Positions 7,522 through 17,237 of a stretch of 34,994 nucleotides of DNA are shown in pieces. The notes under the pieces are model-generated. The model made no database searches. It had not been told where the DNA came from and saw only the letters and a program-made list of their open reading frames with translations. Source of the DNA: Ramicandelaber brevisporus (Eukaryota > Kickxellomycota > Ramicandelaberales > Ramicandelaberaceae). The DNA is taken from assembly GCA_025201865.1 (NCBI GenBank), contig MU602908.1, positions 1 to 34,994 of the forward strand, written 5' to 3'. How positions within the stretch are numbered: position 1 is the first letter of the stretch; the number at the start of each line of letters is the position of its first letter. The position numbers were made by a program, and so were the translations under genes.

Positions 7522-9537
7522 ATGTCAACCGTGAAGATCAAGACAGAAACAGCAACAGTCGATGTGAAAGTCAAGCTCGAGCCGAGTCTCTCAACAGCTG
7601 ATATCAAACTTGAACAACACACTTCAGATATTGACACCAAAATCGAGTCTGACAACGAAGTAGATGTCAAATCGGAGAGTGATGACGATGATGATGAATA
7701 TGATGAACAGAGTCAGGCTACAACTACTCCCAAGGGGAAGCGACAGTTCACCTGCAAACATCCTGGATGTGGTCGTATATATTATTCAAATAGTGGTCTG
7801 TGCATGCACCGATATGAACACAGGCTCCAAAAAAAACTTAATATGTTTGGAAACACCTACATTCTGTCTCGGCAGTCATTGGATGATCGATGGCCATGTC
7901 CTTTTTCGGATTGTGAAACAACGTGGAAAACAGTCGATGTTGTATGTAATCACGTACGAGTTAGTCATGGCAATGCTATAAAACAGCAGCAACAATGCCA
8001 GCAGCCTCCAGCAAAGAAGTTCCGGGAAAATCTTTATTTCGTTGACGTGGATGATTTTTCTGTTAATGGAAATCGCTGTGGTTATCATAACACTACTGGT
8101 GTGTTTATATGTCATGAATGCAGGCTGGTACCGGAATGCCTGCTAGCTCATTTGCAACAGAAACATGCGTTTGATGAGAAATCGATTGATGGTATGACTC
8201 TACCGGAAAGTGCTAGAATTAGTGGAAGTGATCCAAATATCAATCAGCACACCAACAACCTATATATCGCGGCAGCACTTCGCGATCCGTACACGCAGCA
8301 ACATCATCAAGTTATTGTTCAAGGTTGGTTGTGTGTTACATCCAGCTGTGGGTATTGTGGCATTTCATTTCAATATAAGAGTGATCACAAGAGAAGAATA
8401 CATAAAGGTAAGCAGCTAACAACCGTTCCAGCACTCGTATTGCAACTTAGTTTATCAAAAGCACGCGCTTCGTGCTTTCTCATCACTCGCATTGACCAAC
8501 CAAATAGTGATGTTACGGCCAGTAATAACAGAATGAACCAGCATATATTCGACCTCAGAAACAATGGATTGAACACACAGGATGAGAATGGTGATGGTGT
8601 CGATCAGGATGACACCACAGATGCACTTGTTTGGAAACGACAATGGAAGTGTGGGTATCATAACTGCGAGCTTTTATTTAACTCAGTCAAATTGCTTAGT
8701 ATACATCGACGCGAGCATAAAATTGAGGTTGTGATTAATGTACGTGGCAACACTTTCACACTTAGTCGCCAGTCTTTAGATGATCGATGGACATGTCCAG
8801 TTCCAAATTGTGAAATAACATATAGAACAGTCAGCGCTATTCGTATGCATATTCAAAGAATTCATTGTACAGTGACGAAGCAAAAACGTGCAAAGTACGA
8901 AGACAACAACAATCGACAGCAGCAAATTATCAAGAAGAAAAAATACACTATTCATTATTTAAAGGTGGATAATTTCTATGTTGGAAATGCTAGATGTGGC
9001 TATCATAATACGACTGGGTTGTCCATCTGTCACGAGTGTCGATTGGTGCCAGAATGTTTTCTTAAACACTTGCAACAGAAGCATGGATATGATAAGAATT
9101 CAATTGATAATGCAATGCTACCTGTAAGTGCAACAACTATGAGTGCCGATCCTAATGGAAATCAACACGCCAGCAACCCACATCTTGCATCAGCAATTAA
9201 TCAGCCTTATCAATGGCATCATCCAGACATTGTACAAGGTTGGTTGTGTGTTTTATCCGATTGTGGCTATTGTCATTCCACTAAAGAGGCTAGAAGAAGG
9301 CATCAGTCTATTGAGCATAAAGGCGAGAAACAATCGACAGTTCCTGCTCTTGTACTGCGATTACTTTATGCGAAAACACAAACCTCATACTTTTTCATTA
9401 CTCGGTTGGACACAGCCATTGACAACAGCGTCAGATTAAGTGACATTGTGAGTCAGTATAAAACCGAATGTTTTGACGACGACGATGGCGATGAATTAGT
9501 ATTGAGTGATTATAGTGACGAAGACGAAGTTCATTAA
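7522..9537 (+). CDS. Zinc-finger protein with two four-finger modules and an N-terminal psiKxE repeat (671 aa)
   Basis: Not a family I recognise by name. The start is the ATG at 7522; the frame extends upstream only to a TTG. Residues 1-53 hold five K-x-E motifs (Lys 7, 18, 29, 40, 50) spaced 11, 11, 11 and 10 residues, four of them with Ile or Val before Lys, the SUMO-acceptor consensus. An acidic stretch (SDDDDDEYDE) follows. Fingers then occur in two matching sets of four: C2H2 (C-x4-C) at about 75-97 and 375-397; a second C2H2 after SLDDRW at about 124-150 and 423-449; an RCGYHNTTG...CHECRLVPEC finger ending HLQQKH at about 184-215 and 491-522; and a WLCV-type finger at about 269-293 and 574-600. 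The C-terminus is acidic again. Probably nuclear and nucleic-acid binding (family knowledge plus inference). It sits between inverted F-box copies. Confidence 0.85.
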   Translation: MSTVKIKTETATVDVKVKLEPSLSTADIKLEQHTSDIDTKIESDNEVDVKSESDDDDDEYDEQSQATTTPKGKRQFTCKHPGCGRIYYSNSGLCMHRYEHRLQKKLNMFGNTYILSRQSLDDRWPCPFSDCETTWKTVDVVCNHVRVSHGNAIKQQQQCQQPPAKKFRENLYFVDVDDFSVNGNRCGYHNTTGVFICHECRLVPECLLAHLQQKHAFDEKSIDGMTLPESARISGSDPNINQHTNNLYIAAALRDPYTQQHHQVIVQGWLCVTSSCGYCGISFQYKSDHKRRIHKGKQLTTVPALVLQLSLSKARASCFLITRIDQPNSDVTASNNRMNQHIFDLRNNGLNTQDENGDGVDQDDTTDALVWKRQWKCGYHNCELLFNSVKLLSIHRREHKIEVVINVRGNTFTLSRQSLDDRWTCPVPNCEITYRTVSAIRMHIQRIHCTVTKQKRAKYEDNNNRQQQIIKKKKYTIHYLKVDNFYVGNARCGYHNTTGLSICHECRLVPECFLKHLQQKHGYDKNSIDNAMLPVSATTMSADPNGNQHASNPHLASAINQPYQWHHPDIVQGWLCVLSDCGYCHSTKEARRRHQSIEHKGEKQSTVPALVLRLLYAKTQTSYFFITRLDTAIDNSVRLSDIVSQYKTECFDDDDGDELVLSDYSDEDEVH

Positions 9538-9852
9538 CCGGATCCTCCATCCTCACATTAACAACTATCACAACTTAACATGCTAAATCTGCTACCTCCT
9601 GATAATTCTGAACTGTGGCATCTTTTACACAACTGTTTTTTTTTTTCAAAGTCATTCAATAGCATCATGAAGCGAGCCAGTGGCGTGTACAACTACCCGC
9701 GAGCATCCTCTCATTCCAGTCTGAATTTACACTCTACTTGATTGTTTGGAGACAATGGTTGATTAATATTTGATGCAATTGAGGCGGAGTTTATTCCTTC
9801 ATTCTCTCAGATATTCGACATTGTTGCCAAAAATAAACTAACTCGCACGACG
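9538..9852. other. Intergenic region between zinc-finger gene and F-box copy 2
   Basis: 315 bases. The left part is AT-rich with a T-run and is presumably the 3' untranslated region of the zinc-finger gene. The last ~60 bases match the region upstream of F-box copy 1 in inverted orientation. Confidence 0.5.
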
Positions 9853-11550
9853 ATGAGTAACAACTACCAACACGAGCAGCCAGATGAGCTTGAGCAGCAG
9901 CAACAGCAACAGCAGCAGCCAACTCTCCCCTTGCTGTACCTGCCAGTCGAGCTAGCAGAGGAAGTCAGTTTGTACTTTCAGGGATGGTCAGCGGCTAATC
10001 TGCTCAGAGTCAGCCGTTCTTTCCACAACCTGTTCCTCCCTCGCGTTTGGGTCGTCTTAGATACATTCAGTGTCATCGAAGATGAACAGGCGAGACAGCG
10101 CATGTTGGAAAAGTATGGTCATTGTGTACGCATCATCAACCATGTCATGTACGTAAAGCAGTGGCTTAACTTCGATTGGTTGCCATTTGTCAAACGTGCA
10201 GTGCACATCAAAACTAGACTATATAGAGGATTCACGGTTGAAGATGCTGATATGTTGACTAAGTTGATCAAACAGTCTAATGAGCTACAAAAGCTAGATT
10301 TATTATTTGATGGCTATGACATACCTGTAAAGTTTGACGAATTGACAGCTGCAATCAATGGACTCAAATATTTGGAGCGCATCAAATGTCAGTTTGGAAA
10401 TGGCTATGTGACATGGGATGTGGGAAGTGAATGGAAGCGAACAGCCGGTATAGTTGCCTTGTTCCATCATCCATCGAAATCCAAGCTAAGGCTGAAGATG
10501 GAATTTAACACAGGTTTTAACGAAGCAGATGTACAAGAGCTGGCACCGTATGTTCTTAAACTCGAGGCATACTACGGCCATATTTGCACAGCGGACTTGG
10601 CTGATGCGCTTTTTGGTATTAAAGATGAAGATGGACAGCCGTTGGTGTTCCCGCAACTAAAAGAGTTGAGGATGAAATCCTGCTGTCTCAAGAATGAATA
10701 TTACGGTTTAAAGAGTATTACAGCCAGTCGATTCCCGCAGCTACAGTGTCTTTACACTAGTGACAATCCATGCAACAATGAAAACATTGGTATACAAAAC
10801 TGGAATGAACATGAGACATACAACTGGAAACCTGAATATTCTGGCTATCCTCACGTCATTGTTCCTTATCAGCGCTGGGAATGTTTGACAGAGCTGGAGA
10901 CTGGCATCATTTCTTCTTCAATTCTAATGGATATAATTGGCCTTAATCCACTGCTCCAGAAACTCACGGTTGGATCGAAGCACTCGAGAGGACCTAAAGT
11001 AAACGACCCCTCAAAACACAACCACGATCAGTTCCACATTGACACTATCTTGAATCACCTGCCTCACCTTTTGGAGCTCGAGATTGGAAGATTGAATTCA
11101 AGAATTATTGTCGATTCAGCTGCGATTCCAATGAAACGTCGACATGAAATGCTGATTGAAATTGGTTGTCAAATGTCAATTACACCAGTTGCAGTTGCCT
11201 ATATTCTGCAAATACCACAGCTGTACAGTTTAACTCTCAGTGAATGTGTGTTCGTGGATGTTGACCAGACTATTCAGTTGCTCCAAAGCAGTACTGCAAC
11301 GTATGGAGTCTGGTGGTTTAATTTATCTCCGTTGGAGTGGAATCATGATTTGGCACTCGCTATAACAGACAAGATGCCAATACTAGAGACATTCACATCG
11401 AATACGTGCCCAAGAGAAGATCTTGCCATATTTACAGCAAAATGTCGGCCCCGTGACCGAACCCCCTTCGAATAGCCATTTAAAGCTGATAATCATAAGA
11501 ATCATAATAGTTGCAATAACTCCTCCCTTAAGTAAAAAGATGACATATGA
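9795..11550 (+). repeat. Right arm of the F-box inverted duplication
   Basis: Inverted partner of 5577-7285. It includes the whole F-box gene copy 2, the shared sequence just before its ATG, and shared 3' sequence reaching AAAAAGATGACATATGA at about 11534-11550. The arms enclose about 2.5 kb holding only the zinc-finger gene. Confidence 0.7.
9853..11475 (+). CDS. F-box protein copy 2, intact (540 aa)
   Basis: A full-length frame from ATG 9853. Order: a short acidic/Gln-rich N-terminus with about nine Gln in a row; an F-box-like motif at about residues 25-68 (LPLLYLPVELAEEVSLYF, then SAANLLRVSRSFHNLFLPRVW); then about 470 residues of Leu-rich alternating helix/strand sequence resembling degenerate leucine-rich repeats, as in large fungal F-box/LRR families. 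The expected role is an SCF substrate receptor binding Skp1 through the F-box. The substrate is unknown. It is the sense paralogue of 5625-7232 and keeps Glu 347 (GAG at 10891-10893) where that copy has a stop. Codon use is AT-richer than in the metabolic genes downstream, as is common for rapidly changing gene families. Confidence 0.85.
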   Translation: MSNNYQHEQPDELEQQQQQQQQPTLPLLYLPVELAEEVSLYFQGWSAANLLRVSRSFHNLFLPRVWVVLDTFSVIEDEQARQRMLEKYGHCVRIINHVMYVKQWLNFDWLPFVKRAVHIKTRLYRGFTVEDADMLTKLIKQSNELQKLDLLFDGYDIPVKFDELTAAINGLKYLERIKCQFGNGYVTWDVGSEWKRTAGIVALFHHPSKSKLRLKMEFNTGFNEADVQELAPYVLKLEAYYGHICTADLADALFGIKDEDGQPLVFPQLKELRMKSCCLKNEYYGLKSITASRFPQLQCLYTSDNPCNNENIGIQNWNEHETYNWKPEYSGYPHVIVPYQRWECLTELETGIISSSILMDIIGLNPLLQKLTVGSKHSRGPKVNDPSKHNHDQFHIDTILNHLPHLLELEIGRLNSRIIVDSAAIPMKRRHEMLIEIGCQMSITPVAVAYILQIPQLYSLTLSECVFVDVDQTIQLLQSSTATYGVWWFNLSPLEWNHDLALAITDKMPILETFTSNTCPREDLAIFTAKCRPRDRTPFE

Positions 11551-11933
11551 GTTAGCAGTGTAGGCACTTTCAACTGGAATGAGAACAAGCTGGCAGGAGT
11601 GAGTAAACTGCATTCAAACTCTTAACCCAATCCAACTTTAGCTGACAGTGACTGTATCTGCAATTTGACAGAATCTGACCCTCTCACTGTTAAATTCGTT
11701 TTTTTCGTATTCAAATGAGAGGCATTGGGAAAGCATGGAATGTGGGTTATACAAGACTGCACTGCGCTGCACTACACTGCGCTGCAGGTCGCTTCTTTCT
11801 CGTTAGGCTCGCTATTGTGTTTTCTCTTTCTCTCTCTTTCTCTCTCTCGCAACACGCACAGCGAATCCCTCTCATCAGGAACGCATCTCCACTAAACAGC
11901 GAACAACGAACAACAACAACAACTTCAACAAAG

Positions 11934-12665
11934 ATGGCAATCACGACAAACGCAGAAGAGCCTCTGAATGCGGTTGACCGGCAGCTGGAGAAGGAGCGCC
12001 AGGAGAAGATGAAGAGCCGCCCCTATTACACCAACGATACTGCTATGGAAAGTATCCTCGAAGGTGGTGTTCCGCCTCATTTCCGCCCATACAACCACAA
12101 GCATCTCGCTCTCGACATGCCGGTTCCCTGCGACGACCACGGCCAGATCGAGACATATCTCAAGGACTTGAAGGCTCAAGACCGCCTCATTCGACACGTG
12201 CCCGTTGGACGTGAATTGCAAATCACAATGCACAACCGATGGATATTTGGACATGCTAAGATGATGTCATATGACTTGTGTCGCAAGATTGAACGGCGTC
12301 TTTTGGATGGCGATGACTGGTATCGCGAAGAGCATCCGGAATGGCAGAGATTGCAGAAAGAGCGACACGAACATCAAGTTAGACAGCATGAGGCAGAAGT
12401 GGCGGCGATTAGAGCTGCGGCAGTGGCGGCGGCAACTGCAGAAGCAGCCGAGAATGGAGGAGAGGTGGACTTGGACGAGATTGAGGCTGGACTCGATCTA
12501 CCACCAAGACCACAAACGCCGCATGACCCACGCAATCCGACAATGCCACATGGACCGGCCCGATACACAACATTCGAAGACTCCTTTGATGCAATGGTGC
12601 CTGCCATTATCGAGGCGAACCAGAATGAGTACCCAGAGGAAGTATCAGCAATGACTGTGCACTAA
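11934..12665 (+). CDS. Unrecognised charged, helical protein (243 aa)
   Basis: The start is the ATG at 11934, preceded by a CAACAACAACAAC leader; the upstream in-frame extension to 11715 is repetitive (CACTGCGCTGCACT) and not protein-like. The first half is well structured looking, with an acidic/basic mix and conserved-looking blocks (RPYYTNDTAMES, GVPPHFRPYNHKHLALDMP, VPVGRELQITMHNRWIFGH). The middle is a long charged helix (WYREEHPEWQRLQKERHEHQ) followed by an Ala-rich coiled-coil-like stretch. The C-terminus is Pro-rich then acidic. No signal peptide or membrane segment. I cannot name a family. The compact N-terminal half suggests a conserved fungal protein rather than a chance frame. Confidence 0.75.
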   Translation: MAITTNAEEPLNAVDRQLEKERQEKMKSRPYYTNDTAMESILEGGVPPHFRPYNHKHLALDMPVPCDDHGQIETYLKDLKAQDRLIRHVPVGRELQITMHNRWIFGHAKMMSYDLCRKIERRLLDGDDWYREEHPEWQRLQKERHEHQVRQHEAEVAAIRAAAVAAATAEAAENGGEVDLDEIEAGLDLPPRPQTPHDPRNPTMPHGPARYTTFEDSFDAMVPAIIEANQNEYPEEVSAMTVH

Positions 12666-12804
12666 AGAAAAAAGCGGACTGCTCATTTGTACTCTATTTA
12701 TCTATTTATCTATCTCTCGCTCTATCATTCGTTCTATCTACCGTCCATTCTATCGTTCATTCTATCATTTGCTTTCCATAAATCGATTCCTTTCTTCATT
12801 GTTC

Positions 12805-12810
12805 AATAAA
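12805..12810 (+). terminator. AATAAA polyadenylation signal
   Basis: AATAAA about 140 bases after the stop of the 11934-12665 gene, within an AT-rich 3' region. Confidence 0.45.
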
Positions 12811-12877
12811 TGAAGTGACCCGTTGCATTTCCGCATTAATTAGACCCTGTGCAACCTTTGCTCCACCCTTTCCGTAT

Positions 12878-12878
<1 letters not shown>

Positions 12879-12912
<34 letters not shown>
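12879..12912. repeat. (TGTGCC)n hexanucleotide repeat
   Basis: Five to six tandem TGTGCC units in non-coding sequence. Confidence 0.9.
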
Positions 12913-13440
12913 TTTGTATCTGTTTCTCTATCTCAGCTTATTTTGTTGTCGCAATCTATCCATTTTATCATTACATGTCTTTGTGCATTCATAGCACAAA
13001 TCTGGGACAACACCCCTCCCATTCCCAATTGAGAATGCTCTCTTGTACACGTGTGTATGTTGTTTCTGAAATGAAGCCACCAACCTCCGCTGAATAGGAA
13101 TCAAAAAAGAAGTGTGTATTTGTGTGTGTTTCAGGATAGAACCGACTTTGCTTATCGTTCGCACCGTCCCCCATGTTGCACAATGCAGTCTATAGAAGGT
13201 ACAGCTCGTGTGTGTATGGAGAGTGGGGGAATGAATGAATGAATGAATGAACAGCAGTCGCTTATTTTGCGTTGTTGTTGCCTTTGTCTGTTGATTGCGA
13301 TAATGGTCACATTCTAACATCCGCTAATTGGGCAAGTAGAGGCATTTTCTTCTTCTTGTTCTTCCTCGGCGAATAGGATTAGGCATTCACTCTTTCAGTT
13401 GTTCTCGTATCCGAGAGGGTTGTTGTTGCGCAAGCCAGAT

Positions 13441-13447
13441 TATAAAT
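13441..13447 (+). promoter_or_regulatory. TATA box upstream of the ALAS gene
   Basis: TATAAAT about 270 bases before the ATG at 13718, directly followed by a pyrimidine-rich tract. This implies a 5' leader of roughly 240 bases. Confidence 0.35.
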
Positions 13448-13717
13448 TTGGGCCGAAACTCCCCCTCCCCCATCCAAAGCTCGCTCGCTCCTCCTCAACT
13501 TTCACGACCACGTTTTTTCTTCTTCTTCCTCTTCCTTCCTCCAGCACAACCTCCCACCTCGCGGATCTCCCGTTTTTCATAAACCACCCGACCGTCGGCC
13601 CACCCACCGCACCGCACCGCACCGCAACCACACATACATACATACACACGCTATACCTCTTATAGCCATACACACCGAGTTCATCGAAACTGCTCTCTAC
13701 TCGCTCAATATTGCAAT

Positions 13718-15628
13718 ATGAACAACTACGTTCGCACCTACCAGAAGCTCTGCCCGTTCTTGGGTCGCCTCGCCGCCGGTCGTGTTCCCACGGCTGCTGG
13801 TGCTGCCACCTCCGTGTCGGCTCCACAGGGTATCCGCGCTGCCTCTACAAAGGCTGGCTGCCCATTCGCTGGCGCCAAGACGTCCGATGCTGAAATCCAG
13901 GGCCAGATGCTCGCTCATGTTGACCAGTGCCCAGTCATGGGTGCCTCGATGTCAGCGCTGCCAAACCCACCAACCATTACCACCGCCCCAGCTGCCGCTC
14001 CAGCCATTAAGCCATCTGCTGCGACCACCACCACTGCTACTGCCACCACTGCTACTGCCAATGATCGCTTTGACTACGAAGGCACCTATACTGTCGAGAT
14101 TGAGAAGAAGCACAAGGACCGCAGCTACCGCTACTTCAACAACATCAATCGCCTTGCCCAAAAGTTCCCAGTCGCCCACACTGCTGACCCGAACGCCGAA
14201 GTTACCGTCTGGTGCAGCAACGACTACCTCGGCCAAGGTCGCAGCCCAATCGTCTCCGAAACCATGAAGCGCACCATTGACCGCTACGGCGCCGGTGCTG
14301 GCGGCACTCGTAACATTGCTGGTAACGCGGCACTCCATCTGGATCTCGAAGCTGAGCTTGCTGACTTGCATCGCAAGGATGGCGCTCTCGTGTTTTCGTC
14401 CTGCTTTGTTGCCAACGATGCCACGCTCTCCACTCTTGCAAAGAAGCTGCCTGGCTGCGTCATTTTTTCAGATGCCATGAACCACGCATCCATGATCCAG
14501 GGCATTCGCCACTCTGGTGCCAAGAAGCACGTCTTCCGCCACAACGACATGGCTCACCTCGAGGAGCTGCTCGCCCAATACCCACTCAACACTCCAAAGC
14601 TCATTGCCTTTGAGAGCGTCTACTCGATGAGCGGAACTGTGGGCAAGATTGCCGAAATCTGTGACCTGGCTGAAAAGTACGGTGCCATCACATTCTTGGA
14701 TGAGGTTCACGCCGTGGGAATGTATGGACCACGCGGTGCTGGTGTTGCCGAGCATCTCGACTACGAGGCCTATGCCGAGGCTGATGCTGCCGCCGCTGCT
14801 GCCGGTGCTCCAACCCCAATCATCCCGCGCACTGTGATGGACCGTGTTGATATCATCACCGGCACTCTTGGAAAGGCATATGGTGTGGTTGGCGGCTACA
14901 TTGCCGGTTCTGCTGCGCTGGTTGATATGATTCGCTCGTATGCCCCTGGCTTCATCTTCACCACGTCGCTGCCACCAACTGTTGTCGCTGGTTCGCTGGT
15001 GTCTGTCCAGTACCTGAAGCAGTCATCTCGCGAGCGCGTCATGCAGCAGCTGCACACTCGTCGTCTCAAGACCCAGCTTGCCGCTCTTGGTCTCCCAGTT
15101 ATTCCAAACCCATCCCACATTGTGCCAGTTCTGGTTGGCGATGCCGAGAAATGCAAGGCTGCCTCCGACCAGCTCCTCAGCGAGCACGGCATCTACGTCC
15201 AGTCCATCAACTACCCAACCGTCTCTGTCGGCGAAGAGCGCCTCCGCATCACCCCAACCCCAGGCCACAATGCCGAGATGAACGAGAAGCTGATCCAGGC
15301 TCTCCAGGCTGTTTGGGCCAAGAATGGTCTCAAGACCGTTGCTGACTGGACTCGCGAGGGCGGTCGCGCCGGTGTTGGCATCGGTAAGGATGCTGTTGCC
15401 GATGCCACTGGCAAGCCAACTACCCATGTCGAGCCAGTTTGGACCGACGAGCACCTGGCCAGTGAAATTAGCTCGCGCCGTGCTGCTGGCCCGGAGATTG
15501 CCTATGCCGCCCACAGCATTCTGGGCCGCTCGGATGTCGGTGGCTTTGCCAGTGCTCAGGCTGCCAACGCCGCTGCCGACTTGCTGGCTGCCGAGGAGAA
15601 GGTCGTTGCCGAGAAGGTTGCCGCCTAA
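13718..15628 (+). CDS. HEM1: 5-aminolevulinate synthase, mitochondrial (636 aa)
   Basis: Condenses glycine and succinyl-CoA to 5-aminolevulinate in the mitochondrial matrix, the first step of haem synthesis; PLP enzyme of the alpha-oxoamine synthase family. The N-terminus carries three Cys-Pro haem regulatory motifs (Cys 12, 48 and 71: LCPF, GCPF, QCPV). The catalytic core starts near residue 118 ([23 protein letters not shown]). The PLP site is visible as [12 protein letters not shown] (Asp 328) and GTLGKAYG (Lys 386, the Schiff-base lysine). Glycine-rich [15 protein letters not shown] and the FTTSLPP motif are present. A short Ala-rich insertion sits around 350-365. Complete, single exon. 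Codons strongly favour C-ending forms and CCA for proline, unlike the F-box genes, suggesting high expression. Confidence 0.97.
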   Translation: MNNYVRTYQKLCPFLGRLAAGRVPTAAGAATSVSAPQGIRAASTKAGCPFAGAKTSDAEIQGQMLAHVDQCPVMGASMSALPNPPTITTAPAAAPAIKPSAATTTTATATTATANDRFDYEGTYTVEIEKKHKDRSYRYFNNINRLAQKFPVAHTADPNAEVTVWCSNDYLGQGRSPIVSETMKRTIDRYGAGAGGTRNIAGNAALHLDLEAELADLHRKDGALVFSSCFVANDATLSTLAKKLPGCVIFSDAMNHASMIQGIRHSGAKKHVFRHNDMAHLEELLAQYPLNTPKLIAFESVYSMSGTVGKIAEICDLAEKYGAITFLDEVHAVGMYGPRGAGVAEHLDYEAYAEADAAAAAAGAPTPIIPRTVMDRVDIITGTLGKAYGVVGGYIAGSAALVDMIRSYAPGFIFTTSLPPTVVAGSLVSVQYLKQSSRERVMQQLHTRRLKTQLAALGLPVIPNPSHIVPVLVGDAEKCKAASDQLLSEHGIYVQSINYPTVSVGEERLRITPTPGHNAEMNEKLIQALQAVWAKNGLKTVADWTREGGRAGVGIGKDAVADATGKPTTHVEPVWTDEHLASEISSRRAAGPEIAYAAHSILGRSDVGGFASAQAANAAADLLAAEEKVVAEKVAA

Positions 15629-15887
15629 GCAATCACGAGTCTGTCCCACAGGGCAATAGAATGTCATACCATCATAACATCATAGCACCATTAGAGTACC
15701 CCATTCATATCTTTTATTAGAAATACACAAATCTGAGTCCCCCATCTCCTACAAATGACCATCGGTATAACCTTTGTCAACAGCCGAGTGTGAAAGACGG
15801 ACAGTTCGGCATCTGTTGCATATACCTATGCTTTTGCTTGTGTGAATCTCGTTCATCTTGCAACTGCATCTTGGTTGCCAGCAAATA
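15629..15887. other. Intergenic region between ALAS and thiolase
   Basis: 259 bases holding the ALAS 3' untranslated region and thiolase upstream sequence. No distinct element recognised. Confidence 0.4.
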
Positions 15888-16978
15888 ATGTCGCGTCTGC
15901 AGTCGAAACAATTTGGAAATCTCGCCGACTATGTCGAGCGCGGCTTGCTTGCTCATCGCGTACCCACTAAAGTTGGTGTCCAGAGTCCCGACGATGTTGT
16001 GATTGTGTCTGCTCTTCGCACTGCCATTACACGAGGTAGACGAGGTGGATTTAAAGATACACATCCCGAGGAGCTGCTCAGCGCCGTTATCAAGGCCATT
16101 CTGACCAGCACCAAGATCGATCCATCTCTTATCGACGATGTTGTCGTTGGTAACGTTCTGCCAAGAGGTGGCGGTGCTACCGTTGCCCGCATGGCCTGCC
16201 TGCACGCTGGTCTGCCAGAGCGCTCCTCCGTCATGACCGTCAACCGCCAGTGCTCGTCCGGTCTGCAGGCTGTTGTTAGTATAGCCACCGCTATCCAGTC
16301 TGGTTTGATTGACATTGGTCTTGGCTGCGGTGTCGAGTCCATGACACAGCACAACCACCACCGAGCCAAACCAGAGGACATCTCCGACAAAATCAAAGCA
16401 CTGCCAGCCGCCAATGACTGTCTGATGCCAATGGGCATCACTTCCGAGAACGTTGCCAAGCAATTCGGAATCACCCGCGAAAGACAAGACAAGCTCGCTG
16501 CCCTGTCACACCAGAAAGCCGAGGCTGCCCAGAAGGCTGGTCTCTTTGACTCTGAGATTGTCCCAGTTACCGTCACTGTTCTTGATGCTGCTGGCGAGAA
16601 CCCAAAGGAGATGACCATCACTCGTGACGACGGTGTCCGCCCAGGCACCACCGCCGAGAAGCTTGGCAAGCTCAAGCCAGCCTTCGATGCCGACGGCTTC
16701 ACCACCGCCGGTAACGCCTCCCAGGTCTCCGATGGTGCTGCTGGTGTCTTGCTCATGAAGCGCTCCACTGCCCAGCGTCTCGGTCTGTCGGTCCTCGGCA
16801 AGTTCGTTTCCTCTGCCGTCGTCGGTGTCCCACCAAACGTCATGGGTATCGGCCCAGCTTTCGTCATCCCAGCTGCCTGCCAGAAGGCTGGTATCAAGGT
16901 TGACGATGTCGACATCTTCGAGCTGAACGAGGCCTTTGCCTCCCAGGCTGTGTACTGCATCGACAAGCTGAGCATCCC
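15888..16978 (+). CDS. POT1: 3-ketoacyl-CoA thiolase, peroxisomal type (3' end lost in N gap)
   Basis: Last step of fatty-acid beta-oxidation: CoA-dependent cleavage of 3-ketoacyl-CoA. Visible are 363 residues from ATG 15888 (the frame opens at a TTG further up). The nucleophile is in NRQCSSGLQAV (Cys 122). GVESMT, CLMPMGITSENVA, TTAGNASQVSDGAAG, VGVPPNVMGIGPA and DIFELNEAFASQAVYCIDKL follow in the usual order. The GHPLGCTGAR block and the last catalytic Cys are missing because the run of N starts at 16979. About 60 further residues would be expected, which fits inside the 255-base gap. The N-terminus MSRLQSKQFGNLADY resembles a PTS2 (R-L-x5-H/Q-L/A) but its spacing is off by one and it lacks the H/Q. 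The PotI-like sequence argues for peroxisome rather than cytosolic acetyl-CoA acetyltransferase. Confidence 0.93.
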
Positions 16979-17233
16979 NNNNNNNNNNNNNNNNNNNNNN
17001 NNNNNNNNNNNNNNNNNNNNNNNNNNNNNNNNNNNNNNNNNNNNNNNNNNNNNNNNNNNNNNNNNNNNNNNNNNNNNNNNNNNNNNNNNNNNNNNNNNNN
17101 NNNNNNNNNNNNNNNNNNNNNNNNNNNNNNNNNNNNNNNNNNNNNNNNNNNNNNNNNNNNNNNNNNNNNNNNNNNNNNNNNNNNNNNNNNNNNNNNNNNN
17201 NNNNNNNNNNNNNNNNNNNNNNNNNNNNNNNNN
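16979..17233. other. Assembly gap (255 N)
   Basis: Run of N between the 3' end of the thiolase gene and the 3' end of the convergent transporter gene. Its true length may differ. The sequence resumes 4 bases before the transporter stop codon. Confidence 0.98.
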
Positions 17234-17237
17234 GTTG

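Larger units (their letters stand above)
12666..13717. other. Intergenic region with microsatellites and ALAS promoter
   Basis: The left third is a TCTA-rich 3' untranslated region with a poly(A) signal. The middle carries (TGTGCC)n at about 12879-12912 and (GAAT)n near 13232-13251. The right part is the upstream region of the ALAS gene: a TATAAAT at 13441-13447, a long pyrimidine tract at about 13452-13560 and short CATACA repeats. No coding frame is supported. Confidence 0.6.

Noticed and set aside
11715-11933. Upstream extension of the 11934 gene, including a hydrophobic stretch
   Set aside because: Encoded by CACTGCGCTG and TCTCTTTC repeats followed by a CAA leader; reads as promoter and untranslated leader.
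12879-12912. Regular short repeat that might suggest an array
   Set aside because: Hexamer microsatellite without spacers; not a CRISPR and not expected in a nuclear genome.
13952-14371. 139-codon minus-strand frame inside ALAS
   Set aside because: Antisense to a clearly coding region with strong codon bias, which creates long open shadow frames.
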